This document shows positions 23,886 to 36,421 of a stretch of 64,000 nt of DNA, piece after piece (within the stretch, counting starts at the first letter, position 1; every line of letters starts with the position of its first letter). The stretch is from Epiperipatus broadwayi (Eukaryota; Onychophora; Udeonychophora; Euonychophora; Peripatidae), in the NCBI GenBank assembly GCA_028023455.1, contig JAQFVV010000152.1, forward strand, positions 1,114,001 through 1,178,000. The letters are read 5' to 3'. The position numbers and the translations under genes were made by a program. The notes beneath the pieces were generated by a model, which saw only the letters and a list, made by a program, of their open reading frames with translations, was not told where the DNA came from and ran no database searches.

Positions 23886-26800
23886 GAATGGATAATGATA
23901 TGAGATAGAAATGTACCCAATCCTTATCATTGTTTATAGCATATTTATTGTAATGATTATCAATTTCACAATAGCCCTTATTACTTAATAGTCATATTGT
24001 ATTAGGATTGATTTGTTGTTCATAAAGCAGAGGCATGAGATTAGTTCATCATTTAAGAAACACTGATATAAGCTGTTCAATGTAAATTAAATGCTAGTAG
24101 ATTGATTATTATTACAGTGATCCCAAGCATATTAGATGAATAGCATGATTGGTCTAATATGTACTTGGATGGTGAGAGAACTGAATATATCATGATTTGA
24201 GTTAATTCACAAATTGCTTTATTTTAATACCTTAGTAGATGCTTATAATATAATTAAACCAACATTATATAATTGTTGTTTATAAATGCTCCTCTCATCC
24301 CCAATTGCATTCTAGATGACCATGATATCCCATAATCCCCAACTGAGCTAAGCTATAGAGTAATGGTATCATAAGAGTCTTATCAATAAGCAGAGATGTA
24401 ATTTAAATTATAAGTTTATTCTATCTGGTATAGAATTGGCATTTAGTTGTGCAATAAGTGATATAGTTGAAGAGAGAGGAGGTTACAATATATATATATA
24501 TATATATTATGATGTTACCAATGACAATTTATATAAACATATATCTTTACATATCATTGAACTTTAATTTAATTTAAAGTTTATATTTATGAAAATAAAA
24601 TAAATTATGATAACACATTTACAAAATACATTTTCTGATATACAACTGACCCATAGCTATTTTCTAGAGTAAATAAAAAAATGTCATTTCCATTTCAGTA
24701 CACTTAAAAATAGATTAATAAATCATATAAAAATAATTTTATGTTATAAATATTTTACTTGCGAATATCACATAGACTTGCTACAGGTTAACTATATTAT
24801 CATCAATTATTGAATTATAGATTTATAGTCAGTCTCACAGTATTAATCAGCTTTACGTATTAAATTTTGATTTTTTTTAGTTACTTCTGGTTAAAATGCA
24901 CTTCACAAACATCTATTGAGAAATCTGAATGCTCTTGTACAAGTATGAAAAAATTTGTAATCATGTAATTACTGGACAAACTATATAAAAAAAAAACTAT
25001 ATATCTAAAAATAATTCAGATAATGTAGAAAATTGCAATATCTTATCATCTTTTATTAATATCTTAATAAATCATAAATAAATATTTTAATGTATTTTAG
25101 TAATACACGTTACAATTTCTAAATGGCACATAAAATTAAGACAACATTGAATAATTCTATTATTCTAATTCTTCTACTCTTGTTACACAAGGACTTATAG
25201 TCAGCATATAAAAAAATGCTGATCAAGAGACAAATAATAATCCATCAGTATAGATATTAAATTACAGGTATTTATAAAAACAAAATAAATGAATAAGCAT
25301 AAAAAACACTATATTGAAGCAGTCAACCTGATACTCAGATCGAGCTTCAGAGGCCACTCAGAATCTCCCACCACCAAACCATATTTAAACTCCATCCTTA
25401 CACATATATACGTATTTACTAATACATATTTTTTTCTTCTTGCTTCACTATTAAAATAACTGACATAGATATATATCTTAATATAACTAATTTTAATAAA
25501 TAAATTTTATTTTATTTTAATTCGTATACATGTGTAATGGATATGTACATATTATTGGTGAGGGGAGGTTACTTTTAAAACATATTTTGAATAAAAGTAT
25601 ATTATTAGTGTATATGTTTAAAATTATATATAATTTGTTATTTATTCTAATCATGGTGGTCAGAAAATGATGCAATCCTTCTAAGAATATTCTCAAATGT
25701 AATTAAAAGAATTTACCGGAAACCCAATTAGTCCATCTAAAACATATAATTTTATAGAATAATGTAAAAATCCATTAGTGGAAATTTTATCCACTTTCAA
25801 ATTTGTTTTAAAATCATAGACTATATTTTAAAACAATCATTTGAAAAATTCTAATAGAATTGCATTGTTTTAAAATTTACTTAGACAAAATGTGCATCCG
25901 GTCAGCAAATTCCAGATCTGCTAAGTGCATAAAGTGCCTCAGGTCTAGCAACTAAATACTTTCTGATATCATCAGAAAAATAGTATAAATAGTGCTAGAT
26001 TTGAATCCAGAGAGAAGCCTAATCTTCAAACAGCAATGGCAGATCTAATCCACACTCGTGGTAACAACAATACAATGTATTGTGAGTAGAGAAAATTTCA
26101 CCTTTCTCTCCATTCAAACATGTTCTTTCCCCCAATCATAACTCTGGATTCCGTACCCATGAACTTTAAAATGCTTAAGAGACTGAATAATTAAATGCTA
26201 CCTGTCTAACTGACCAAATCTAGATCTAGTTCACCAAATCCCAATGGACACTGAACCATCAAGGATAGCCATTAATTTTCTCAAGGTAAAAGAACTTTAG
26301 TCACTGCCTAATATATAAACTTTAAATTCAGCCTTCGTAATTATTTATAATAATCCTGTCTATAACATAAGATATTGTTCTATTAGAAATTTAATAATAA
26401 AATTATTTGAAATTTACTTGCCTGTATAACTCTATATAACTTTCTTAAATTTCTATCATTGAGCCTCTTAAATAAATGTAATCTTTTCTTTCACCTTCAT
26501 GCAGCCATAATATTTTATAATTTTCATTATTGTGTTTTAGACATTTAAATATGCCAATAGTTGCCTAAAGTTGCAAGAATTTCGTTCATTTTTTATTTAT
26601 TTTATTCCCCCTTCTTTTCATTGGGAGGTCAGTTTAGTTTTAATTCAAACAAGCTTGTTATTTTGGTGAAAGTCAATGCTTGCAAAGTTGGGGAAACAAA
26701 TTATTCTATAATGGTAATGTAGAAAAACTGAGTAAACAAAATTTGTTTTCTAAGATTTGTTTTTCTTTTCTTTTATTTAAATAATAAGCACTAATCTTAA

Positions 26801-27094
26801 AACTTTATGAAATCAAATATGTTTATTATGAAATAAATAACCACCATCCCATTCATATATGATTAAATTATGTTTTTAGTATAATAATAAAGCACTTAAA
26901 ACTGAGTCCTCATATCTATTTAACATGGTGGGAAATTTGTAGATAAATTAAAGTGAAAGGGAAGGGGAGTTTAGTCAAATGATTACGTATTCTAATAATA
27001 ATTTTAAATAATCCATTACTGTTTAATATTTAAGCCATAGTATTACGTTGGACATTCCCAATATATATAAGTTAGCAATCATCGTCCTTAGTTA
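23886..27094. other. Intergenic; two less AT-rich patches
   Basis: No gene is supported. The patch 25,316-25,400 starts TGAAGCAGTCAACCTGA and faintly resembles 58,035-58,130 (TGAAGCAGACAATCTTA, both then GAGCTTCA), possibly an old shared repeat. The patch 25,890-26,290 is clearly richer in G+C and includes GATTTGAATCC, one mismatch class away from a tRNA B box, but no A box was found at the right distance. Confidence 0.45.
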
Positions 27095-27367
27095 TTAAAA
27101 TATTATATATCTTTTGTTCCAAGCTTTGTATGCAAATAGGCCTATATGTTCAAATACACCTGTGTGTGTGTGTTTGTGCTTCGTGCCCCAGCATTTTCGG
27201 TAATCTGGATCCTGTATATTCACTTGAAGTCCAAGAATACAGCTGGCAATCCCCCCCATGGGACTCATTTTGTCACATGAGCTATTGACATAGGGTTTAC
27301 TCCAGGAAAACACCTGGCCTATTGTTATTAATAGCCGACACCTTTGTCTGTGAACTGAACCTGCCAA
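27095..27367 (-). CDS. 90-codon ORF in a G+C-richer island, unassigned
   Basis: This minus-strand ORF starts MAGSVHRQRCRLLITIG and contains WSKPYVNSSCDKMSPMGGIA and a CA-repeat-encoded KHTHTGVFEH stretch. The local composition (27,110-27,480) stands out from the AT-rich surroundings, which is why I keep it. There is no recognised domain, no neighbouring exon and no polyadenylation context that decides the matter. It could be a fragment of an unknown repeat or a decayed exon. It lacks a plausible signal peptide. Confidence 0.2.
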   Translation of the reverse strand: MAGSVHRQRCRLLITIGQVFSWSKPYVNSSCDKMSPMGGIASCILGLQVNIQDPDYRKCWGTKHKHTHTGVFEHIGLFAYKAWNKRYIIF

Positions 27368-27479
27368 AGTAGCAGAAAAAATTCGTCACCATTCTTTGTC
27401 TCTCAATTTGGAAGCACATCTTTTCGGATCTGAGATTATATCATCTAATTCTGCCATCATGCATACACTGCTCTCTTAA

Positions 27480-28549
27480 AGTTCTCGTCATAACTAAAAC
27501 CTATGAATATCCATAAACCATAATATTATGACTCTACTAACCAGGTCTATTTGTTATATTGATTAATAACTTCATATGCGCGTCTTTTTGCAACACCATT
27601 ATATATATATATATATTAAAGGACTATCTCATACACATTTCTCACTCAGTTAAAACTGAGATTCTTTCACCTATTAATAAAATGTATTGTTGTAATAAAA
27701 TTAATATTTTCATCATAAATAATGTTTGTAAGCTAAATCGGTTAAGTGTTGTATATTTTGTTCTTCCTGGGGGTGGATTAGTATCTTATATAGTTCCTCA
27801 TAGTGCTAAATCCACTGTTTATCAGTATATTTATCAAATATTGGCATATAAGATAGCTGCTATAAAATAGAGTAACAATTTAAGTTGTCATTTTCTAAGT
27901 TACAAATAAATGTCATGATTTACCTGCTACTGTATAAATGTCATTCAAAATATGTGTACGTTCAGAGGCCAATGATTAATAGAATAATAAACAAGTATTT
28001 ATTCATATTTCTTTATATTAATAAATCTTATATATATGTCATAAACTTGCACAATCATTGTTTTCTTTTATTTAAATATTAATATCTTAGTTATTAAATG
28101 ATGCTCGCCCTAACTAGATGATCTCCTGCTAATCTTATAGATATAATTAATATAAAAGGTCATGACCTTTAAATGAGTAAAACTTCTATTCAGTGCTAAA
28201 ATATTCTATTATATAATTTCAAATTAGAGTCTTTTTGTGTCTCCGCTTTGTGATGCCGGCAGAGAGAGATAAATTAGATCGGTATCATCAGAATTGTTAC
28301 TCATAAGTTGGTAGATCTGGAAAATGGGCAAATAAGGCAGAGTTCATGAGTGTTCCTGATTTATGTATCTTGCACATGATTGGATTCGAGGTACTTTTGC
28401 CTAGATGCTAGATCTTGTTATATGAACAGACAAAACTGACTGGTACAATATAAACAATGACAACAATATAACTTTATTAGAGTATTACCATAAAAATTTA
28501 TAAATACTTGTAAGTAATAAGTTGTAAAGAGTATACTCATTATGTAAGT
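27480..28549. other. Intergenic, nothing recognised
   Basis: The ORFs at 27,559-27,870 and 27,885-28,082 are Ile/Tyr/Asn-rich products of composition without motifs. Confidence 0.5.
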
Positions 28550-28731
28550 AATATATATTAAGACTATAATGTTAAGACTATGCACCTAAAATGTGACAGT
28601 AGGGACCTCTACAAATCTAAATACAAGATTACTTGTCTTTTAAAGTCATTAATCTTGAGTTTAGATTTGTAGAGGTACCTACTGTCACATTTTAGATGCA
28701 TAGTCTTAAAATTATAGCCTTAATATATATT
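28550..28731. repeat. Foldback element with ~75-bp arms and flanking direct repeats
   Basis: AATATATATTAAGACTATAA at 28,550 pairs with the segment ending TTAATATATATT at 28,731. Complementarity continues through TGCACCTAAAATGTGACAGTAGG and AGAGGTACCTACTGTCACATTTTAG (quoted in part) to a loop near 28,640. Imperfect direct repeats AAATACTTGTAAGTAATAA (from 28,502) and AAATACTTGTAAGATAATAA (from 28,736) lie just outside. There is no ORF; it is a MITE-like element. Confidence 0.8.
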
Positions 28732-28764
28732 ATTTAAATACTTGTAAGATAATAACTTATAGTA

Positions 28765-30130
28765 GTTAGAAAACAATAACACATATTATATTGAATATGC
28801 TCTCTGATTACTCATCATATAGTTTTCTTTTTATCTATAATATATATTAGTCTGATAAAATATTTTACATATGAAAATTGGGCAAAAATTTTGAACGACT
28901 ATTTCAAATTAAGATAGATTATTATAAGAATTCTTACATACATACATGGAATGAAATTATATCTTCATTATTAAAAAAATATTTGTTTCTGTCATGCTAT
29001 TTATTATTTTAGGAAGAAAATATCTCTGCAATATCATGAATATATATATTCACATCTCACATTGTTTGTATATAAAATAAATAAATATATATATATATAT
29101 TGTGCCCTTGTCTGTAGGTCATAATAAGGTAGATAGGTCAATTACTAAAAAAATTTTAAATTTTAAGTTATATTTGTATGATATATAAATAATAGTAAGA
29201 TAATTAAATTTTATAGTACAATTTTAAGCTGAAAATACCTGGTATATAACAGTGTAATAAATTATTTTAAAAGAAAACAGTTAAATAAAGCTTTAATTAT
29301 ATCCTTGCTTATGGTTGTAAAAGCTGGCCATATAAAATAATACAGCTTTAGATAGTTAAAAGCATATTAATAATTTGAGTATAATATTTTAAAACTGATA
29401 AATTAAATAAATGCCAGATGTAGTGTTATAAATATATTTAATAGACAAAATTAATAGAGTATATTTTATTAATAAACTGTGGGATGGTGAGAGTTATATT
29501 TAGTTCAACATTTTTAATTATTTTCCAAATTTTTATAAAATATATCAGTTTTGGCAATTCAGACCGAGACGTAAATAAAAAATCATTTGATAAAGTTAGT
29601 AAACACGTGACTGTATATTATATACCTTCACACACATGCTTGTTAAAATAATAATAAAAGTTTGTGAATTTAAAACTAGATATAATTGCCATCAATCATT
29701 AAAGTAAAGGTTTAAAATATTAAATATTGTTTTAATAATTGTTTTTAAAGCTTAAATAATTTTTATAAAATCATAATTGAATTTAAAAAGTACTAGTCTA
29801 AATAATATTTTCAGACATTACGTCATCAATTCCTTATTTTTAAAAATCTATTCTGTTATAAAACTAAAATGGATAAATTTGTTCGCGCTAAAATAAAGTT
29901 ATTAACCAATCAACGGAGGTAAATTAGCAGACAAAAATATAGGAATTATACAAAGCGAGGAGAAGGAATGTGTAAGTGAAAGAGAAAGTAACACATTTTG
30001 TAGCTGATAACACCGTAGCTGGAAAAGTGATATAAATTTAAAATTTGGTATTTATTTTAAAAAAGTTCTTCTGTAACATATAATATATTTTGACTGTATC
30101 GATATGAATTGCTAATTTTAAAAGTTATCT
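28765..30130. other. Intergenic, nothing recognised
   Basis: AT-rich sequence with a (TA)n tract near 29,085-29,100. A possible splice donor (GTGTAAGTG near 29,970) precedes the exon-like ORF at 30,174 but is not decisive. Confidence 0.45.
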
Positions 30131-30173
30131 TACCAGGGAATTTATTCGAATTTAATCAAAACCTACAGTAGAG

Positions 30174-30353
30174 ATGGAAGTACAAGGGAACATACCTAAA
30201 TTTATTACTAAAGGAGAAATATTTGGAAAATGTCTTAATACAGCTTTATTTATGCTCAACCAGGAACTTATGATTGTCACTCAAAGAAATATAATTGTGA
30301 CGCTATATGAAAATTTAAAAGAGAAGTTACATGCCGTCAGGAAAAAATTATGA
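30174..30353 (+). CDS. 59-codon ORF, possible TFIIA small-subunit-like fragment
   Basis: ATG at 30,174, stop TGA at 30,351-30,353. A possible acceptor (TTATCTTACCAG) lies about 38 bases upstream. The protein has a helical pattern, IFGKCLNTALFMLNQELMIV followed by IIVTLYENLKEKL. Its spacing of Gly, Leu, Ile, Val and aromatic residues resembles, with low identity, the N-terminal helices of the TFIIA gamma subunit. Past the TGA the same frame continues with KIYKATLKLCY, loosely like the start of that protein's beta-barrel. If the comparison is right, this is a divergent or decayed copy. It could equally be chance similarity of helical, Leu-rich sequence. Confidence 0.22.
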   Translation: MEVQGNIPKFITKGEIFGKCLNTALFMLNQELMIVTQRNIIVTLYENLKEKLHAVRKKL

Positions 30354-31143
30354 CGCAAAATTTATAAGGCTACTTTGAAGTTATGTTATACTTCTCTATG
30401 AAAAATTTAATATGCGTTTTTATTATAAAGAAAATAATGATGAAGAAAGAGTGTTTATCTTTTAAAGGAAAACATTATTAAAAATATAGTTCCAGAATTT
30501 GAAATAAAGAAAAGTAAAGAAAAATATGAAAAGTGCTATTATGCGTCTTAGGGAAAAGAACAGAAAAACTTTATCTAAGAGAAATAAGAAAAAATATTGT
30601 AAAGTATTCAATGGAAGAAATAATTGATTTGGAAAAGATAAAATTAAATTACTTAGTGAAAATGGATCCATGAAGACAGAAAATTTTACTGAATCTTTAA
30701 ATAAAAGTATGTACAAGATGCATCGGAAAAGTCGCGCGGGAAAATATTAGCAGACAATAGTAAAAGAGAATGCCATGAATTAATAATTGTATACAATATT
30801 GTGAAAAACCTAGGATTGTTGTCGTCGTCGAGGAAGATTTATTAAACAGATCTATTGTTTTACTTTAAAATAGAACATTAAGTGACTAAAAGAAGAAATA
30901 AAATATTTTTTTTTTAGCTTAAATATGAACAGTTCAAGAAAGTCTGGTGAAGAAGTATCGTAAATATAATTTAAATATTTTTTTTATTGATTGTATTTAA
31001 AATATAAAATGCTATATTAGATTAGGGAAAACATATAAACATAAATTTAATAATAATGAGATTTAAATATAATAGCTTAATAGAATGATAGAAATATTGT
31101 TTTTAAAAATAAAAAGTATGTATGGAATTTTTATATCTACAAG

Positions 31144-31199
31144 AATTAATGGAATGGTGAAGCCTACAGAACACGACCGAGAAGATCAAGATCGTTTTG
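31144..31199 (+). CDS. Exon-like 56-base segment
   Basis: The segment lies between an AG at 31,142-31,143 and a GT at 31,200-31,201 and is compositionally unlike its neighbours. It reads NGMVKPTEHDREDQDRF. This could be an internal coding exon of a host gene on the plus strand together with 31,904-32,026. No family is recognised and the splice sites are only minimally supported. Confidence 0.2.
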
Positions 31200-31903
31200 G
31201 TAATTTTTGGTATTTATTCATAATACATAATGTATTTTTTTCAGATCATCTATTGATTAAGAATGATGTGTGAAAGTTTTTAAAATTATAAGTACACATT
31301 TTATACAACATTAAAACATATTCGGAGATAAGAATAATTTTAAATATGCATGCAATAAGTTATTTCAAGTACAATTAATAGTATAAGTTGTCAAAACAAT
31401 TGTGTGATTCTTTTGAACTTTCATGTAACAAAGTATTTAGATGTTTTAAAATAGTTTGTATATGATAAATATACGAGAAAAGTAGTAAAAGATTTTCTTA
31501 GAGAACAGTTGTATAGTTTTGAAATAAAATGAATTTTATTATTGTTAGAAATGTAGATAAGAATTTGTCGATGTACTGTATAGAAAAATCTAGAGAAATA
31601 AGATCGGATAGTGACTTGGTAGTACTAGTGTAGAGGAAACCAAGATGATGTTTTGTTAAGAAATAAGAAAAATAAAGTATTTGGATCATAGTTAGTTTGT
31701 GTGATTTCAGTATAGCTAACTAAGCACTATCACTGAACACATATATTTTGGGCAGTGTCTTTACGTATCTTTTAAACTCTTTGATGTTATATAAAACTGA
31801 AGAAATAGCTTTAGCATCACTCCTATAATAGAGGTGGGTATTAAGACAAAGGTCACTCCTCTATAGTGTCTTTGAATTCACTGTGCCATTATTGTTAAAG
31901 TTT

Positions 31904-32026
31904 ATGACGGATAATATTCTAGTTGATTTTGATCCTGTGCATCTATTTTCGCTATCCTTGTTTCGTGAATCTGCATCGTCAGAAAGATATATTTTTACAG
32001 AAATAATGAATAAAATAGAATCGAAG
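31904..32026 (+). CDS. Exon-like segment ending in a strong splice donor
   Basis: ATG at 31,904 opens a frame of 41 codons that runs exactly to AAG followed by GTATGT, a near-consensus splice donor at 32,027. An AG acceptor with a partly pyrimidine-rich lead lies at 31,899-31,900. The frame reads MTDNILVDFDPVHLFSLSLF, then RESASSERYIF, using CG-containing codons that are rare around it. Together these features make a first or early coding exon plausible. The product is unrecognised, and no matching downstream exon was identified. Confidence 0.3.
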
Positions 32027-33391
32027 GTATGTTATCGTTAAGTAAGAATAGTTTATTTACTGGAATGTGTTAGAATTGTGTAATTTTAAAAGTGAAAGTA
32101 CAAAAATCATAAAGAGAGAAAGAATCATATAATACAGTTTAAAACCAATTTGGAAACGAATATAAGATTTTTAAAAGAGAAATCTAAAACAAAGTTTTTT
32201 TTTTAAGTGATATTAAAATTTGAATATTTTTATAATAATATTTAGAAAATGAATATTGCATGTTTGTTAAGAAAATAATTCAATAATGTGTAATAGACAC
32301 ATATATTTGTGCATGGTGTGTTAATAATTGTAATTACCATCCGAAGCAAGGCTTGAATGAGTATATTAGATTAATAAGTATTGTATAGTGAACAATAAAA
32401 CGTAATATCAAATGTAGAAAAATGTTTTTGAATCTGTAGGATTCCATATAACTAATATAAAATTAGAGTTTTATGATTTTGTAGAATATTTACTACGAAT
32501 GTAATTTTATAAAAATATAATTTTAAAAAATAGTAGGGATACAAAGTAGTAGTGATAATTATAAATAAATACATTTTGTAACAAGCTAAACTAAAATAAG
32601 AAATCCAATAATAATAATACTGTACTTTCTTAAGTATGTAAAAGATGAGAATTAACTAGAAAAATAAGTAGAAGTTTGGTTTTATTGTATAAACTAGTAA
32701 AATAATTTTGTGATAGGAGAGTAAGGATATCCAATGTACATAATGTAAAGATTGTTATTTGTTTTTGTTATTAATAAACTTTGTTGTAAATTTATTATAA
32801 AGCTTTGTGTCTTCGTTATTATTTCTCCACATGGATGCATGATATCACAATACACATTTATAATTGAAACAGACATATAATTTTGCACAAAATAGGTAAA
32901 CATAAAAGTGTTATAATAATTTTGAAAATTTATTTGGATGATAAAATTAAAAGATCATAATTATATCATTTATTGGTCATAAGTTTGTTGCCACAATATT
33001 AAAATAAATTATATGCTAATGTTACCACACGTATTTTGTTGTCGGATTATTAAAATACTGCCACGTACGTAATTATTTATTTCATTTAGGAAGTAATAAG
33101 ATCATATTATACTATTATTATTATTATTTATTATTGTTAGTTACTGCATAGTGAATTTATGACATAAAATTCCCTTTTCATAGTTTACTACCGTAATTTT
33201 AAATCAGTTAGAATACAATTTATGAACCTGAGATTTGATTTTATTTTATTTATTCTATTTATTTACTTAATCTTATTTAATTGAGCTAGATTATTATTAC
33301 AAAGAATATTAAGACATGATTATTATTTTAATCGTAATGAAAAGAGCTTAGAAAGTCGTAAGAATACTATAAGTTAGTTATTTAGTATAGT

Positions 33392-33500
33392 AAAAGGGGG
33401 AATAGTGTTCTTATGCCATTGAGATAGTATCATGTGGATAACATCTCGATGTAGTCTGTCTCGTTCCCCGTGTCGTCACTCCATGTCTCATGAAAATAAT
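33392..33500 (+). mobile_element. Possible 3' LTR start of a decayed LTR retrotransposon
   Basis: A purine tract AAAAGGGGGAA at 33,392 is directly followed by TAGTGTTCTTATGCC. An unusually G+C-rich 70-base stretch follows, and then AATAAA-type sequence near 33,495. Polypurine tract, TG start, R-like region and polyadenylation signal is the order at the internal/3' LTR boundary. No second LTR copy or primer-binding site was found, so this remains a weak call. Confidence 0.25.
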
Positions 33501-34168
33501 AAATATTTATTAATTCATTTACAAATATAACTGTATTCGTATTTTAAAAGTTAGAACCAGTAATCATTTTTAATTAATGCTGGATATTTCATTTGTTAAA
33601 CTGAGCTAGAACCCGGAAATGATATTTAAACAGTATATAAAAATTATATGGAGAGGACGTGGACGGAGGAGGAGGGCAGAATATATATATATAATATTTA
33701 TATTTACCTTCTATATAAAATATAAATACAATTATATTTATTCACAACATTACTGTGGCTATTAACATCTCCATTATCAAAGTAGTAAGTCATCCTTTTT
33801 TAATGTTAATATGCTATCAGCAATACTATTTTTTGCCTTGATGATACATGAAACTCTGACATCTCAATTTTCTAATATAAAAATTTAATACAACATTAGA
33901 TGTATATTCTTTAATTATTAATCAAGTAAATAAATATTGCTTATAATAACTTCTCTCATATACAGTTTAATACAAAATTTTTTTTTAATAAAACTACTTT
34001 ATTTTGACATATATATTCTTGACTGCTAGATATTAAAATATGTATTAAAAATGATATTTATATGTGCATATTTTTCTTATTATTATTTATGTTTATTTTA
34101 AGAAACACAAATACAAAATCCATGTCTATTTAATTATTTCTGCCAATGTTTACATATATCATTTAGAT

Positions 34169-35170
34169 CAGGGATTGTCAACCTTTTTTTGTTTACTGCC
34201 AACTTCAACATATTTTGAAGAGATTATAATATGCCTATCACCCATCTAACTTAAAATTTGATAATATTCTTACAGAATATAATTTTATTCAAAAGTAACA
34301 TTGAGATGTAAGCAAGGAATAAAATATAAGAAGTAACCAATACAAGTTCAAATATGAGCAATCGTATCTAGAGACAAAAAAATAAAATTGAAAACTGAAC
34401 TAATTCAAGAACAGAGCTCATTATTATGCATATATTTTTAATTATAATAACATAAATATAAAAAATAACTGCATATTTATTTAATAATATATATATATAC
34501 ACACACAAAAAAAATGTTTAGTAGAAATTACTTTTAATGAGAGCCTTGTGCTTGATTTTGGTTAACTAAATAGTTTATGTTTGTTTTTAGTTTGTCAAAA
34601 ATAATTAAAGTGCTCCCCTTTCTTGCAAATCCAAGTGATTCTCCTCTTGGTCAAAGCTTTGTTCCCAACACTAAATCCTGCTTCCACCAAATATGATACT
34701 GGAAAGGTCATCAGAAGTGAAAATATTTTATACCATAAACATGAATACAGCTCAGGAATATTTTTAGTTTGCCACAGTTGTAGGTATCTTCCTTCATTGA
34801 AATTTATTTTACTTCAGTGTCATATTTTAATTGGAATAAGTCTTCTTGCAATCTATTTTCAATTTCAGTTATATTTACATTAAATGGGGACTCCATTCAT
34901 GCATTTACTTCTAGGTTGATATCTTGAAAATAGGTTTCGAAGTAAGTTTGAGTATATGAAGATGCCTATTATATATTTCCAATTCATTAACTATAAGATC
35001 ATCTTTGATTAGAAACAACTTATAAAATTGATTCAATTCTTTATTCATCATATTTTGTAGTTATTAAATAATTAAATGAAAGTACTATTGCATTAAATTA
35101 TATTATTTACCGTCCACCAAAAATCCTAAAATGTCCACTGGTCAGGCTATCGACTATGTTGAGACTCCTG
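34169..35170 (-). mobile_element. hAT DNA transposon, internally deleted
   Basis: Left end CAGGGATTGTCAAC at 34,169; right end, read inward on the minus strand, CAGGAGTCTCAAC from 35,170. The flanks ATTTAGAT (34,161-34,168) and ATTTGGAT (35,171-35,178) are an 8-bp target-site duplication with one mismatch, the hAT hallmark. Between them lies a decayed C-terminal piece of a hAT transposase on the minus strand. At 1.0 kb it is too short for the full transposase (usually 600 or more residues), so most of the coding region is deleted. It is a non-autonomous copy. Confidence 0.85.
34580..34925 (-). pseudogene. hAT transposase C-terminal (dimerisation) fragment
   Basis: Minus-strand frames, joined across one or two shifts, read PFNVNITEIENRLQEDLFQL, then ELYSCLWYKIFSLL, then FPVSYLVEAGFSVGNKALTK. 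This order matches the hAT C-terminal region of the ZBED5/FAM200-like group: PFxVxxxxxxxxLQxxLxxLxxD, then the catalytic-domain end with F-P-x-S-Y-L-V-E-x-G-F-S, then LTKRR. The apparent 86-codon plus-strand ORF at 34,623-34,883 is a shadow of this. The upstream BED finger and RNase H catalytic residues are missing. Confidence 0.8.
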
Positions 35171-35178
35171 ATTTGGAT

Positions 35179-36421
35179 AATGGTATAATTAATTAAAGTT
35201 AGCTTCTAATAATTTTTTTAAAAATGTTATTCATAGAATTGAAATTCTTTTTTTTTAAATTAATAATCATTACATAAATATAAAATGTTACCCCAACAGT
35301 TTTAATGAATTTAAACTTTAAATTCATAATATTTTGTAATTGATAAAGAAAAATAACTGTATTAAAATAATGTTTCTATTTGTATTACATTTCTACAATT
35401 GTACAATCCTACTTTCTTTTGTCCATTTTTATAAAATCCAATGTCTTTCCTCTTTAAGCATTTAAGCACCAGAGACCAGTGCTTTAAATGATATTGTTTC
35501 ATAGATTGAAATAGTTATTACTTTGCCTGATATTTCCTAATATTTTATACCTTATCTCCACAACAAAATAATCTATAAATCAATCATAAATGTGAGATGG
35601 TTCATATTGCAAGTTAGTTGTTATTTCTCTAGTTTTTTTAAAATATGGGCAATAAGAGGGAAGAAATTTCTACTACTTCTTTAGAAATTAATTTTATTCA
35701 TAAATTTTTAAAAAAAAATTCTTTTATTCTCTTATTAATTGTGGTGAAAAAAATTTTGCTATCAAGTTTACCATTATAAATTCCAAATTAATTATACCAT
35801 TTTTGTGTTCATCATTATGCTGTTTTATTTATCAAAACTGTTTATTGTAAATAAAATAAATAAATTTTATACATTAATATTTATAAAAAAAAAAAATAAT
35901 CAGAATGATTTATCTTTTTTAAAAAAAAATTTACTAAATATATATATATTATTATTTTTTTTATAATAAAACAAATAAATATTGTTCACATTTATTGAAC
36001 ACTCATCTGTATTTTTCACTCTTCTCATACCCAAGCTTTTCATCTGTGGTCAAAACACAAGTTGTACTTCAATATTTAAACTACTATTTATCTACATCTA
36101 TAACAAGATTGTGTGAGGTAATTATCTTATAAAAAATTCTGAAGTTTTAAATTTTTTTTATTTTATTCTCACAAAATTCTGTTGAATCCCAAAATGATTT
36201 GGGAGTTTTATTTTCTAAAATGGATCCTTTCTCCCTGATTTAGGAATGACTGTTAGTAAAACTTTTAAAATCATGGGTACTATCTTTAGATATAGTTACA
36301 ATTTTAGTAATGATTCAAAATTCAAAATATTTTTGTCATTGGCTTTTCCTCTCATTGAATATTGTTTAATCGTTTGGAATGCTAACTCTAAACAAAGATG
36401 TAGTTTAGTATAATCAGTGTT
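35179..36421. other. Intergenic, nothing recognised
   Basis: AT-rich sequence with homopolymer runs around 35,885-35,930. No supported feature. Confidence 0.55.

Noticed and set aside
30462-30716. 84-codon minus-strand ORF, hydrophobic
   Set aside because: Composition-driven complement of a Lys/Glu-rich plus-strand stretch; no motif.
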